From assembly GCF_000308495.1 (NCBI RefSeq), contig NZ_BAFU01000061.1, positions 1-64,000 of the forward strand: DNA of 64,000 nucleotides, in the 5' to 3' direction. Each line of letters starts with the position of its first letter. Positions within the stretch are counted from its first letter, which is position 1. Positions 28,233-37,203 of this stretch are shown piece by piece. Source of the DNA: Nocardia brevicatena NBRC 12119. Its GTDB lineage: Bacteria; Actinomycetota; Actinomycetes; Mycobacteriales; Mycobacteriaceae. Below the pieces are notes generated by a model, which did no database searches, was not told where the DNA came from, and saw only the letters and a list, made by a program, of their open reading frames with translations. The position numbers and the translations under genes are program-made.

Positions 28233-28847
28233 ATGCCGCGTTTCACCCCGATCACCCCGGACGCTCTCACCGAACTGCCGGCCCGGCGGCTGCGCGCACT
28301 GGACGGCCACCGGGTGGTCGCCGTGGACGGCGCCGACGCGGCACGCCCGGTCGACTTCGCCCTGCGTGCCGCCGACCGGGTCCGCGCCGACGGCCGTCCG
28401 GCCGAGTTGGTTCGCCTGCACGACTTCGTGCGCCCCGCATCCGTGCGATTGGAGTTCGGGCGTGACGAAACCTCCTATCGCACCGGCTGGTTCGACTATG
28501 CGGCACTGCGCCGCGAAGTGCTCGACCCCCTCAGATCGACCGGAACCTGGCTGCCCGCACTCTGGGACGAGACCACCGACAGGTCGCCACGCGCCCGCCG
28601 CCGCGAGGCGCTTCCCGGGACAGTGTTGTTCGTGGCGGGCCCGATGCTGCTGGGCCGCGCCCTGCCCTTCGATCTCAGCGTTCGGCTCGACCTGAGCCCG
28701 GCCGCGCTGACCCGCGGCACCCCGGACGAGGAGGCCTGGACCGTACCCGCGCTGCAGGCGCACGCACGCGACAGCAGCGAAACACCCACGTACTTCGTGC
28801 GCTGGGACCATCCCGACCGCCCCGCCCTGCGGGTCGACGCTCCCTGA
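28233..28847 (+). CDS. Uridine kinase-like protein lacking the P-loop
   Basis: 204 residues. The fold order is that of actinobacterial uridine/nucleoside kinase-like proteins: R-V-V-A-V-D-G-A-D-A, then S-L-H-D-F-like LHDFVRP, then DETTDRS and VLFVAGPMLLGR. Where a working kinase has G-x4-G-K-S/T, this protein has D-G-A-D-A-A-R-P, with no lysine or serine. It should not bind ATP in the usual way, so it is probably a scaffold, a sensor or a diverged enzyme. It lies on the opposite strand from its neighbours tesB and pdxS. Confidence 0.6.
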   Translation: MPRFTPITPDALTELPARRLRALDGHRVVAVDGADAARPVDFALRAADRVRADGRPAELVRLHDFVRPASVRLEFGRDETSYRTGWFDYAALRREVLDPLRSTGTWLPALWDETTDRSPRARRREALPGTVLFVAGPMLLGRALPFDLSVRLDLSPAALTRGTPDEEAWTVPALQAHARDSSETPTYFVRWDHPDRPALRVDAP

Positions 28848-28855
28848 CGTCCGAT

Positions 28856-28872
28856 CGGTCCGGCTCGGACCG
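28856..28872. terminator. Stem-loop between convergent genes
   Basis: Perfect 7-bp stem CGGTCCG/CGGACCG with a three-base loop, followed by further GC-rich inverted sequence. It lies between the ends of the kinase-like gene and pdxS, so it could end both transcripts. No T-run follows on either strand. Confidence 0.45.
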
Positions 28873-28937
28873 GGCGTTGCCCGCCGGGCCGGATCGCTCC
28901 GGCGCCCCCGGCGCAGCGACGGAACCCGCCGCGAGTA

Positions 28938-29858
28938 TCACCAGCCGCGCTCGGCCAGCCGATGCGGCTGCGGGATCTCGTCGACACTGATTCCCACCAT
29001 CGCCTCACCCAGCCCGCGCGACACCTTCGCCAGCACATCGGGGTCGTCGTAGAAGGTGGTCGCCTTGACGATGGCGCTCGCGCGCTGCGCGGGATTGCCG
29101 GACTTGAAGATGCCGGACCCGACGAACACACCCTCCGCGCCGAGCTGCATCATCATGGCCGCGTCGGCCGGGGTGGCGATACCGCCCGCGGTGAACAGCA
29201 CCACCGGGAGCTTCCCGGTTTCGGCGACCTCACGCACCAGCTCGTACGGCGCCTGCAGTTCCTTGGCGGCGACATACAGCTCATCGGCAGGCAGCGCGGA
29301 CAGCCGGGTGATCTCCTGCCGAATCTTGCGCATATGGGTGGTGGCATTGGAGACGTCGCCGGTGCCTGCCTCCCCCTTGGAGCGGATCATGGCCGCGCCC
29401 TCCGTGATCCGGCGCAGCGCCTCGCCGAGGTTGGTGGCGCCGCAAACGAACGGCACGGTGAAGTTCCACTTGTCGATGTGGTTGGCGTAGTCGGCGGGGG
29501 TGAGCACCTCGGATTCGTCGATGTAGTCGACGCCGAGGCTCTGCAGGATCTGGGCCTCCACGAAATGCCCGATCCGGGCCTTGGCCATCACCGGGATCGA
29601 TACCGCGGAGATGATGCCGTCGATCATGTCCGGGTCGCTCATCCGGGAGACCCCGCCCTGGGCGCGGATATCGGCGGGCACCCGTTCCAGGGCCATCACG
29701 GCGACGGCACCCGCGTCCTCGGCGATCTTGGCCTGCTCCGGGGTGACGACGTCCATGATCACGCCGCCCTTGAGCATCTCGGCCATACCGCGCTTCACCC
29801 GGGCCGTACCGGCCTCGCGGATCGCTTCGGTGGTCTGGGTGGTCTCGGGCGTTGTCAC
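28938..29858 (-). CDS. pdxS: Pyridoxal 5'-phosphate synthase subunit PdxS
   Basis: 306 residues from the GTG at 29858, which has AGGAG six bases upstream. This TIM barrel makes PLP from ribose 5-phosphate, glyceraldehyde 3-phosphate and ammonia supplied by PdxT. Key segments: GGVIMDVV (Asp), [15 protein letters not shown] (catalytic Lys), [22 protein letters not shown] (phosphate site), [13 protein letters not shown] and GSGIFKSG. Confidence 0.97.
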   Translation of the reverse strand: MTTPETTQTTEAIREAGTARVKRGMAEMLKGGVIMDVVTPEQAKIAEDAGAVAVMALERVPADIRAQGGVSRMSDPDMIDGIISAVSIPVMAKARIGHFVEAQILQSLGVDYIDESEVLTPADYANHIDKWNFTVPFVCGATNLGEALRRITEGAAMIRSKGEAGTGDVSNATTHMRKIRQEITRLSALPADELYVAAKELQAPYELVREVAETGKLPVVLFTAGGIATPADAAMMMQLGAEGVFVGSGIFKSGNPAQRASAIVKATTFYDDPDVLAKVSRGLGEAMVGISVDEIPQPHRLAERGW

Positions 29859-30024
29859 GGCATACTCCTGTGGTCTGCACCAGTGGGATCGTCGGTAGGA
29901 CACCACGATTCTAGGTGCGGTCCCAGACCGGCTTCATAGCCAGTCGGAGGCCACTGGCCTTGCCGCGACCAGGGAATACGTCGAACTACCCGAGACCGGA
30001 CCGGTTTTCGGGCACTGAAACGAC

Positions 30025-30063
30025 TATCGCCGGACCGGTGCGAGGCAACCTGGTCCGGCGATA
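30025..30063 (-). terminator. Strong 12-bp stem-loop after the small peptide gene
   Basis: Perfect arms TATCGCCGGACC (30025-30036) and GGTCCGGCGATA (30052-30063) with a 15-base loop. It begins 24 bases past the stop of the 30-residue gene. On the minus strand GTCGTTTC follows, only a short T-run. It probably ends or stabilises that transcript before pdxS. Confidence 0.55.
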
Positions 30064-30087
30064 CCGCGAACACCATCGGGGACACGC

Positions 30088-30180
30088 TCAGATGGGATTC
30101 ACCATGAGCAGGGTCGCCCAGTATTTCGCGGCGCTCGGGCCGATAAGCGGCAGAAGAAAATCGTAGAGAATGTAGGACAC
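30088..30180 (-). CDS. 30-residue hydrophobic peptide with strong ribosome site
   Basis: A very short open frame, GTG start, with GGAGG seven bases upstream (the best ribosome site in this part of the window). The peptide opens M-S-Y-I-L-Y-D-F-L-L-P-L-I-G-P and ends in W-A-T-L-L-M-V-N-P-I. It is mostly hydrophobic with one Lys and one Asp, so it should associate with membranes. It is flanked by a palindrome about 60 bases upstream and a strong stem-loop downstream, giving it the look of its own small transcription unit. I recognise no family. Confidence 0.5.
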   Translation of the reverse strand: MSYILYDFLLPLIGPSAAKYWATLLMVNPI

Positions 30181-30239
30181 GTGTTCACCTCCGCACACCG
30201 AATAGACACAAAGGCCGGTGCACCAAACCGACGGCGAGA

Positions 30240-30256
30240 GTATCACAGCGTGATAC
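30240..30256. promoter_or_regulatory. Operator-like palindrome upstream of the small peptide gene
   Basis: GTATCACAGCGTGATAC is a perfect 7-bp inverted repeat around three bases. It stands 60-76 bases before the start of the 30-residue gene and 20 bases after the end of the NUDIX gene. The minus strand between palindrome and gene has a possible -35 TTGGTG and -10 TATTCG spaced 16 bases. The likely role is a repressor or activator site; the protein is unknown. Confidence 0.5.
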
Positions 30257-30275
30257 CCGTCACACTCCGCGACGC

Positions 30276-31322
30276 TCAGCGGATGGACCGGACCTCGAGA
30301 TCGGTCGCCGAGTCCGCCGCCCGCGCCGCCTCGGCCAATAGTTCGTCCAGGTGGTAGGGGTACACGGTCTCCCCCGAGGCGTCCAGCGCCACGATATCGG
30401 CCGGTGCGCACCAGCGGTGGTCGGTGATGGAGCGCCGCTCCACCGAGGTGAGGTCGGCCGGACACAGTTCGAAAACCGGCACCCGCAGCACGAAGAACAA
30501 CTCCTCGGAACGGATCAGGTCACCGTTGAACGGAAACACCGCCACCCGCCGCCAGATCGGCCCGCGCAGATCCGCCGGGTCGGCGGTATACCCGGTCTCC
30601 TCGTGCAGTTCCCGCACCGCGGCGGCGCGCAGGCTCTCCCCGGCCTCCACCCCGCCGCCGACGGTGAACCAGAAGGACACCTCCGGGACCATCGGATCAT
30701 GCCCGCGCAGCAGCAGTATCCGGTTCCGCTCGTCGAGCAATACGATCCGCGCGGAGGTGCGCATACTGTCCACGTCCAATCCGATCGCCGCGGCCGGTCC
30801 GGTGCGCTCGGCGATCTCGAAATACGTCGGCATGGGTGCGGTACCACCCAGGTGCAGCAGCCACACGGGACGCCGGGTGCGCAGCGCCAGGGTGTCGCGA
30901 ACGGCGTCGTTGTGGAAGCGGCGGGCGATGAGCACCCGGGCCTCGGCGTCGGCCAGTTCGGCCGCCAGCTGCGGACGCAGCAGCGAGACATCCACCACCG
31001 ACAGTGCCGCCGACAGCTGGTTCTCGACCGCCTCCCGTTCCTGTCGGCCGACCCGTTCGGATCGATCGGCCAAGGTGACCAGCCGTTTCGCCTGCTCACA
31101 GCGCCCCGACTCCGCTACCGGCCCGGTAAGGGACATGGCCACCGATCTGGCCACGACCGCACGCCGCGCCAGCGCTGATTCCAGGGCCTGCCAGGACAGA
31201 TCGGTTCGCACATGCAGTCGGTCGAGCCGGTTGGCCGTCGAATAGGCCCAGACACCCAGCGCCAGCACGATCGCCGCGACGAGCGCAAGGACCAGAACCG
31301 CGGTCGCCGAGAAGGTGATCAC
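30276..31322 (-). CDS. Membrane-anchored LemA-like/NUDIX fusion hydrolase (Rv2609c-like)
   Basis: 348 residues. One N-terminal helix (about 4-25) is followed by a LemA-like helical part (T-A-N-R-L-D-R-L-H-V-R-T-D-L-S-W-Q-A-L then E-N-Q-L-S-A-A-L and ARRFHNDAVRDT) and a C-terminal NUDIX domain. The NUDIX box is complete: G-x5-E-x7-R-E-L-H-E-E-T-G-Y. It should cleave a nucleoside diphosphate-linked substrate at the inner membrane face. The GTG overlaps the pimA stop, making it the last gene of the PIM operon, as Rv2609c is in M. tuberculosis. Confidence 0.85.
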   Translation of the reverse strand: MITFSATAVLVLALVAAIVLALGVWAYSTANRLDRLHVRTDLSWQALESALARRAVVARSVAMSLTGPVAESGRCEQAKRLVTLADRSERVGRQEREAVENQLSAALSVVDVSLLRPQLAAELADAEARVLIARRFHNDAVRDTLALRTRRPVWLLHLGGTAPMPTYFEIAERTGPAAAIGLDVDSMRTSARIVLLDERNRILLLRGHDPMVPEVSFWFTVGGGVEAGESLRAAAVRELHEETGYTADPADLRGPIWRRVAVFPFNGDLIRSEELFFVLRVPVFELCPADLTSVERRSITDHRWCAPADIVALDASGETVYPYHLDELLAEAARAADSATDLEVRSIR

Positions 31323-32443
31323 CCGGCTGCCCGCACCCGCAGATCACCGACGGTGACCGTTTCGTACACCCGCAGAATCTGTTCGGCCACCACCGGCCAG
31401 TCGTAGTCGCCGACCACCTGGTTCGCGGCCCGCACCAGCGACTCGCGGCGCACCTCGTCGGTGAGCACCATGTCCAGCGCCTCCGCCAGGGCCGCCGAGT
31501 TACCGACCGGCACCAGGATCCCGGCGGTGCCGTCGCGCAATACCCGGCGGAAGGCGTCGAGTTCGCTCGCCACCACGGCGGTGCCCGCGGCCATGGCCTC
31601 GATCAGGATGATGCCGAAACTCTCCCCGCCCAGGTTCGGCGCCACATACACATCCGCGCTGCGCATCGCCGACGCCTTCTCCTCATCGGAAACCTGTCCC
31701 AGGAACCGCAGATGACGGGCGTGGGGGCCGGCCAGGCGGCGCAACCGGTCCTCGTCGCCACGGCCCACGATGAGAATCTCCACCTCCGGATGGCGGTGCG
31801 CCAGCGCCGGCAGCGCGCCCAGCAGCACCTCCATCCCCTTACGCGGTTCGTCATAGCGGCCCAGGAACAACACGGTGCCGCCCTCCCGGGGATAGCCGGG
31901 CACCATGGGTGCCCGCGCGAACGCGGGGACATCGACCCCGTTGGGAATCTCCACCGCGTCCGATCCCAGTGCCTCCACCTGCCAGCGCCGCGCCAGCTCC
32001 GATACCGCGATCCGGCCGCTGATCTTCTCGTGGTAGGGCCGCAGCACCCCCTGGAAGGTGCTGAGCACCAGCGACCGGGTGGTGGAGGTGTGGAAGGTGG
32101 CCACGATCGGTCCTTCGGCGATCTTCAACGCCAGCATGGACAGGCTGGGCGCGTTCGGCTCGTGGATGTGCAGGACATCGAAATCGTTGCCGTCGATCCA
32201 GCGTCGGATCCGGGTGTAGGCCGTCGGTCCGAACGACAGCCGGGCCACCGAACCGTTGTACGGGATGGCCACGGCGCGCCCCGCGGAGACCACGAAATCC
32301 GGTAGCGGGGTGTCGTCGGAAGCGGGGGCGAGCACGCTCACCTTGTGTCCACGTTCGATCAGCACCCGCGCCAGATCGACGACATGGGCCTGCACACCGC
32401 CGGGAACATCGAACGAGTAGGGGCAGACCATGCCGATCCTCAT
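31319..32443 (-). CDS. pimA: Phosphatidylinositol alpha-mannosyltransferase PimA
   Basis: 374 residues from the ATG at 32443, which overlaps the patA stop. A GT4 enzyme that adds the first mannose from GDP-mannose to phosphatidylinositol on the inner membrane face. N-terminal G-M-V-C-P-Y-S-F-D-V-P-G-G-V-Q-A-H, acceptor-side region HIHEPNAPS, VLFLGRYDEPRKG for the nucleotide, and the E-x7-E motif in ESFGIILIEAMAAG. The start of the PIM, lipomannan and lipoarabinomannan pathway. Confidence 0.95.
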   Translation of the reverse strand: MRIGMVCPYSFDVPGGVQAHVVDLARVLIERGHKVSVLAPASDDTPLPDFVVSAGRAVAIPYNGSVARLSFGPTAYTRIRRWIDGNDFDVLHIHEPNAPSLSMLALKIAEGPIVATFHTSTTRSLVLSTFQGVLRPYHEKISGRIAVSELARRWQVEALGSDAVEIPNGVDVPAFARAPMVPGYPREGGTVLFLGRYDEPRKGMEVLLGALPALAHRHPEVEILIVGRGDEDRLRRLAGPHARHLRFLGQVSDEEKASAMRSADVYVAPNLGGESFGIILIEAMAAGTAVVASELDAFRRVLRDGTAGILVPVGNSAALAEALDMVLTDEVRRESLVRAANQVVGDYDWPVVAEQILRVYETVTVGDLRVRAAG

Positions 32444-33480
32444 GGCGTCGGATCCCCTTCGGCCGTGGGGATCTCCGAATGCTCGGACCGCGCGCCCCCG
32501 GACGAGGCGACGGCTCGTCCGCCACGAGGGGCCCGGGCGGCGGCGATACGGTCCAGCTGCCGCTCGGACAGATCGGTCTCCCACAGTGGCTGCAGCATAT
32601 GCCAGTCGGCCGGATGCTCGGCGATATGCGCGGCGAACCAGTCCGCCACCTGCTGGGTGGCCGCCTCGGCACCACCGGAGACATCCAGTGGTGCCGTGGT
32701 TTTCAGCGCCCAGCTCTCCTGCCCGTTGTCATCCTCGGTGAACCACACATGGACGGGCATCAGTGCCGCGCCGGTATCGATCGCCAGTTTTGCCGCACCG
32801 GCCGGCATCCATGTGCGTTCCCCGAAGAACATCACCGGCACCCCGCGCCCGGTCAGATCGCGCTCCCCCATCAGGCAGACGATCTTGTTGGCGCGCAATC
32901 GCTGCGCCAGCGCCTCGTACGGCGGTCGCTGTCCGCCGGTCAGTGGGAACACCTCGAACCCGAGGCTTTTCCGATAGGCGACGAACCGTTCGAACAACGA
33001 CTCCGGTTTCAGCCGTTCGACGACGGTGGCGAATGATCCGTAGTGCTGGACCAGCCAGGTGCCGGCGATATCCCAGTTGCCCGAATGCGGCAGGACCAGG
33101 ACCACCCCGCGGCCCCGCGTCAGGGCGGCGTCGAGATGTTCGCGCCCCTCCACCACGACCCGCCCCGACGTGGCCAGTTCGGCGTGGTCCATGGACGGCA
33201 GCCGGAACGCCTCCCGCCAGTATCGGGCGTAGGAGCGCATACTGGCGCGCACCAGGTCGTCGGGTACCTCGTCCGGTTCGGTGCCGAGTACGCGGGCCAG
33301 ATTGCGCCGCAACTGCACCGGTCCGCCCTTCCGGGCCGCCCAGGTGCCGCCCCGGTCGAACAGCCGGCGCGCGGTGCTCTCCGGTAGCGCCCGCACCAGC
33401 CGCCACCCCGCGGCATAGGCGCGATCGCTCAGTCCCGCCTTGACCCGTGCTGCGAGACCCTCCCGCGGTGATGTGGTCAC
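32440..33480 (-). CDS. patA: PIM acyltransferase PatA (lauroyl acyltransferase family)
   Basis: 346 residues from a GTG that overlaps the pgsA stop. Transfers a palmitoyl group to the mannose of PIM1/PIM2. The HTRB/LpxL-like catalytic motif H-x4-D is HSGNWD (His132, Asp137). A conserved L-T-G-G-Q and MGERDLTGRGVPV follow. The C-terminal 30 residues are polar and variable. Order pgsA-patA-pimA matches Rv2612c-Rv2610c. Confidence 0.93.
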   Translation of the reverse strand: MTTSPREGLAARVKAGLSDRAYAAGWRLVRALPESTARRLFDRGGTWAARKGGPVQLRRNLARVLGTEPDEVPDDLVRASMRSYARYWREAFRLPSMDHAELATSGRVVVEGREHLDAALTRGRGVVLVLPHSGNWDIAGTWLVQHYGSFATVVERLKPESLFERFVAYRKSLGFEVFPLTGGQRPPYEALAQRLRANKIVCLMGERDLTGRGVPVMFFGERTWMPAGAAKLAIDTGAALMPVHVWFTEDDNGQESWALKTTAPLDVSGGAEAATQQVADWFAAHIAEHPADWHMLQPLWETDLSERQLDRIAAARAPRGGRAVASSGGARSEHSEIPTAEGDPTP

Positions 33481-34154
33481 GACAGCCCCGTATCGGTGGT
33501 CGGGCGTTCCGCGGCTCTCGGGAGGACATTGCGGGCGCCCGCCGAATTGCGGACCTCCAGCACCCGCTGGAAGACCGTCACGATACTGAGCACCGCCAGC
33601 ACCCACATGGCTATGTGCACGGCCCAGGTCAGCCACTCGAGCCCCCAGTAACCGCCCACACCGGTCAGTCCCGCGCCCACCAGCACGATCACCAGTCGGT
33701 CCGGGCGCTCGATCAGGCCGCCGTCGGCGGACAGCCCGCTGGCCTCCGCCCGCGCCTTGGCATATGAGATCACCTGCGAGGTCACCAATACCACCAGCGT
33801 CGCGAACAACAGCGGTTTGCTGTTCTCGTGATACACCGCCCACCAGGCCAGACCGCCGAAGATGGCGCCGTCGGCGACCCGGTCACAGGTGGCGTCGAGC
33901 ACCGCCCCGTAGCGGGTGCCGCCGCCGCGGGCCCGAGCCATGGCGCCGTCGAGCATGTCGAACATGACGAACAGCCAGATCACCATCGTCCCCCAGAACA
34001 GATGTCCGGTGGGGAACAGGGTGACCGCGGCCGCGATCGATGCCGCGGTACCGATGAGAGTCACCGCGTCCGGGGTGAGCCCGGTGCGGACCAGTGCCCG
34101 TCCCAGCGGCGCGGTCGCCTTGGCGAACGTGTCGCGACCGAAAAAGCTGAGCAC
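33477..34154 (-). CDS. pgsA: Phosphatidylinositol phosphate synthase (CDP-alcohol phosphatidyltransferase)
   Basis: 225 residues; GTG start with GGAGG eight bases upstream, inside the end of the HIT gene. Joins CDP-diacylglycerol and inositol 3-phosphate. The metal-binding signature D-x2-D-G-x2-A-R-x8-G-x3-D-x3-D is fully present (starting at DMLDGAMAR). Six membrane helices are visible. Supplies the lipid for PimA. Confidence 0.94.
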   Translation of the reverse strand: MLSFFGRDTFAKATAPLGRALVRTGLTPDAVTLIGTAASIAAAVTLFPTGHLFWGTMVIWLFVMFDMLDGAMARARGGGTRYGAVLDATCDRVADGAIFGGLAWWAVYHENSKPLLFATLVVLVTSQVISYAKARAEASGLSADGGLIERPDRLVIVLVGAGLTGVGGYWGLEWLTWAVHIAMWVLAVLSIVTVFQRVLEVRNSAGARNVLPRAAERPTTDTGLS

Positions 34155-34157
34155 CCG

Positions 34158-34763
34158 CTACGCCTCCTCCCAGGCCGCCGCCAGCAGGGCCCTGGTCTCG
34201 CGGAGTAGCTGCGGCATGACCTTCACCCCGCCCACGACGGTGATGAAGTTCGCGTCGCCGCCCCAGCGCGGCACGATGTGCTGGTGCAGGTGGTCGGCCA
34301 GCGATCCACCCGCCACCCCGCCGAGGTTGAGCCCGACATTGAAACCGTGCGGGCGCGACACCTTCTTCATCACGCGGATGGCGCGCTGGGTGAAGACCAT
34401 CAGTTCGATGCTCTCGGCCTCGGTGAGATCCTCGAGGTTGGCGACCCGGCGATACGGCACCACCATCATGTGCCCGGGGTTGTACGGGTACAGGTTGAGC
34501 ACCGCGTACACCAGCTCCCCGCGGGCGATCACCAACCCCTCCTCATCGGACATCTTGGGGATATCGGTGAAGGGGTGTCCGGTGGCGTCCTTGGGCGGCG
34601 AGGTGGCCGCCTCGGCGATGTAGGACATCCGGTACGGGGTCCACAATCGCTGCAGCCGGTCGGGTTCGCCCGCCCCGCGATCCACGATATCGGCCTCTCG
34701 GGTGTTCTCGGGGTCGGTGTCGTCGCGCCCGGCCAAACCCTCCGGCGCCGTACGCTCACTCAT
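34158..34763 (-). CDS. HIT-family protein, Ap4A phosphorylase type (Rv2613c-like)
   Basis: 201 residues from the ATG at 34763 with AAAGGA six bases upstream. The histidine triad is H-L-H-Q-H-I-V. Length, the R-L-Q-R-L-W-T-P-Y-R-M-x-Y-I region and position before pgsA match Rv2613c, which is known as an Ap4A phosphorylase. It would clear diadenosine tetraphosphate, a by-product of tRNA synthetases, and thrS is its direct upstream neighbour. Confidence 0.9.
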   Translation of the reverse strand: MSERTAPEGLAGRDDTDPENTREADIVDRGAGEPDRLQRLWTPYRMSYIAEAATSPPKDATGHPFTDIPKMSDEEGLVIARGELVYAVLNLYPYNPGHMMVVPYRRVANLEDLTEAESIELMVFTQRAIRVMKKVSRPHGFNVGLNLGGVAGGSLADHLHQHIVPRWGGDANFITVVGGVKVMPQLLRETRALLAAAWEEA

Positions 34764-34859
34764 GCCGCATCCTTTCCGCACATGAGCGGGCGCCCCACGT
34801 AATCACCCGGGCCACCTTCTCCGGGCGCCGACCGCTCATGGTGTGTGCTTCCCGCATGA

Positions 34860-36926
34860 TCAGGCGCTCTCGCCCGCCTCGACGGCCGCGCGGACCGACT
34901 CCGCGGTCGGGGAGGCGTTCTCCCGGCGGGAGATCCAGTCGACGATCGCCCGCACCGCCGCGACGACCGGTACCCCATTGACCTGGGTGCCATCCCGGAA
35001 CCGGAAACTCACCGCGCCCGCGTTCACATCCCGCTCACCGGCCAACAGCATGAACGGGATCTTCTGCGCGGTGTGGTTGAAGATCTTCTTCTGCATGCGG
35101 TCGTCGCTGCGGTCCACTTCGGCACGCACGCCGGCGGCCCGCAACCGTCCGACCACCTCGTCCAGGTGCGCAGCGAAGGTGTCGGCGACCGGGATGCCGA
35201 CCACCTGCATCGGCGCCAGCCATACGGGGAACGCGCCCGCGTAGTGTTCGGTGAGGACGCCGAAGAAGCGCTCGATGGAACCGAACAGGGCGCGGTGCAC
35301 CATGACCGGCCGTTTCTTGGTGCCGTCGGGGGCGGTGTATTCCAGCTCGAACAGCTCCGGCTCGAAGAAGTCCAGCTGGATGGTGGACATCTGCCAGGTA
35401 CGGCCGAGCGCGTCTTTGGTCTGTACGGAGATCTTCGGCCCGTAGAAGGCGGCGCCGCCCGGATCCGGGACGAGCTCCAGTCCGGAGGCCTCACCGACCT
35501 TGCGCAGGGTTTCGGTGGCCTCTTCCCACACCTCGTCCGAACCGACGTACTTCTGCGGGTCCTTGGTGGACAGTTCCAGGTAGAAGTCTTCCAGGCCGTA
35601 GTCCTTCAGCAGGTCGAGCACGAACCGCAGGATGGTGGTGAGTTCCTCGGCGACCTGTTCCTGAGTGCAGTAGATATGCGCGTCGTCCTGGGTGAAACCG
35701 CGGGCCCGGGTCAGTCCGTGGACCACCCCGGACTTCTCGTAGCGGTACACCGAACCGAATTCGAACAACCGCAGCGGCAGTTCCCGATACGACCGGCCGC
35801 GCGACCGGTAGATCAGGTTGTGCATGGGGCAGTTCATCGGCTTGACGTAGTAGTCCTGGCCGGGTTTGCGGACGGTGCCGTCCTCGTTGTACTCCGCGTC
35901 CAGGTGCATGGGCGGGAACATGCCGTCGGCGTACCACTCCAGGTGCTTGGAGGTCTCGAACAGGTGCGCTTTGGTCAGATGCGGGGTGTTGACGAACTCG
36001 TAGCCCGCCGCCACGTGCTTGCGCCGCGAATAGTCCTCCATCTCCATGCGGATGATGCCGCCCTTGGGATGGAACACCGGCAGGCCGGAACCCAGTTCGT
36101 CGGGGAAGGAGAACAGGTCCAGTTCCGCGCCGAGCTTGCGGTGGTCGCGCCGCTCGGCCTCGGCGAGCATGGTCAGGTGCGCCTCCAGCGCCTCCGACGA
36201 CTCCCAGGCGGTGCCGTAGATGCGCTGCAGATCCTCGCGGCTCTGGTCACCACGCCAGTAGGCGGCCGAGGAACGGGTCAGTTTGAATGCCGGAATGTAT
36301 TTGGTGGTCGGGATATGCGGCCCGCGGCACAGATCGCCCCAGACCCGTTCACCGGTACGCGGGTCCAGGTTGTCGTAGATGGTCAACTCCTTGCCGCCGA
36401 CCTCCATGACCTCCGGATCGTCGATACCCGACTTGTCGGAGATGAGTTCCAGTTTGAACGGCTCGGAGGCCAGTTCGGCACGGGCATCGGTCACTTCGAC
36501 CACCCGGCGCGAGAACCGCTGCGCACCCTTGATGATCTTCTTCATCCGGGATTCCAGCTTGGCCAGATCGTCCGGGGTGAACGGGCGATCCACCCGGAAG
36601 TCGTAGTAGAAGCCGTCCTTGATGGGCGGACCGATACCGAGTTCGGCCTCGGGGAACTCCTGCTGCACAGCCTGTGCCAGCACATGGGCCGCCGAATGCC
36701 GAATAACACTGCGCCCGTCCTCGGTATCGGCTGCGACGGGGACGACCTCGGTATCGACCTCCGGCGCCCAGGACAGATCCTTCAGCTCACCGGCAGCGTC
36801 CCGGACGACGACAACGGTCTGCGGCCCCTTGGTGGGCAGCCCCGCCTCACGCACCGCGGCGCCCGCCGTGGTCCCGGCCGGCACCCGGACGAGGGCGGCT
36901 GGACTGCGGGGGGCTGTGGTGGTCAC
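34860..36926 (-). CDS. thrS: Threonine-tRNA ligase
   Basis: 688 residues from the GTG at 36926 (GGAG eight bases upstream). TGS domain, then editing domain with H-S-A-A-H-V-L-A and the HIPTT-like Cys/His residues (C-R-G-P-H), then the class II core with motif 2 ([10 protein letters not shown]), zinc ligands in the M-N-C-P-M-H-N region, motif 3 (FGSIERFFG), and the anticodon-binding domain. First gene of the thrS-HIT-pgsA-patA-pimA-NUDIX run. I looked for a T-box leader upstream and saw none. Confidence 0.97.
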   Translation of the reverse strand: MTTTAPRSPAALVRVPAGTTAGAAVREAGLPTKGPQTVVVVRDAAGELKDLSWAPEVDTEVVPVAADTEDGRSVIRHSAAHVLAQAVQQEFPEAELGIGPPIKDGFYYDFRVDRPFTPDDLAKLESRMKKIIKGAQRFSRRVVEVTDARAELASEPFKLELISDKSGIDDPEVMEVGGKELTIYDNLDPRTGERVWGDLCRGPHIPTTKYIPAFKLTRSSAAYWRGDQSREDLQRIYGTAWESSEALEAHLTMLAEAERRDHRKLGAELDLFSFPDELGSGLPVFHPKGGIIRMEMEDYSRRKHVAAGYEFVNTPHLTKAHLFETSKHLEWYADGMFPPMHLDAEYNEDGTVRKPGQDYYVKPMNCPMHNLIYRSRGRSYRELPLRLFEFGSVYRYEKSGVVHGLTRARGFTQDDAHIYCTQEQVAEELTTILRFVLDLLKDYGLEDFYLELSTKDPQKYVGSDEVWEEATETLRKVGEASGLELVPDPGGAAFYGPKISVQTKDALGRTWQMSTIQLDFFEPELFELEYTAPDGTKKRPVMVHRALFGSIERFFGVLTEHYAGAFPVWLAPMQVVGIPVADTFAAHLDEVVGRLRAAGVRAEVDRSDDRMQKKIFNHTAQKIPFMLLAGERDVNAGAVSFRFRDGTQVNGVPVVAAVRAIVDWISRRENASPTAESVRAAVEAGESA

Positions 36927-37144
36927 GGTGAGCTCTCCTTGGGGTTGTCTCCGGTGCCGGGGCGGTCCCCCGGTCACGGCCCAGCGGTATACGCCCCGGC
37001 CGCGGACCATGCTATCGGCAGACGTACGACCGTGTGTCGATGGACCGGGGCCACGGCGCCGGCGCCGATATCGCCGACCGAGGGCGAGACGGCGAGTGAC
37101 CGTGCCGGCCCGTGGCCACCGCCGGAAACCGGGGCCGGCCCCAA

Positions 37145-37203
37145 CCGGAGCGGAGGCGGAGGTATCGCGGATGCGCAGGCCGGAGCGGAGGCGGAGGTAT
37201 CGC
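37145..37203. repeat. Two perfect 24-bp direct repeats
   Basis: The 24-bp unit beginning CCGGAGCGGAGGCGGAGG and ending TATCGC occurs at 37145-37168 and 37180-37203, spaced 35 bases start to start. The second copy abuts the stop codon of the FhuF-like gene. The rest of the 277-base gap up to thrS shows no gene. Confidence 0.85.

Noticed and set aside
36927-37140. Possible T-box leader before thrS
   Set aside because: No T-box core sequence, specifier loop or terminator/antiterminator pair was seen.
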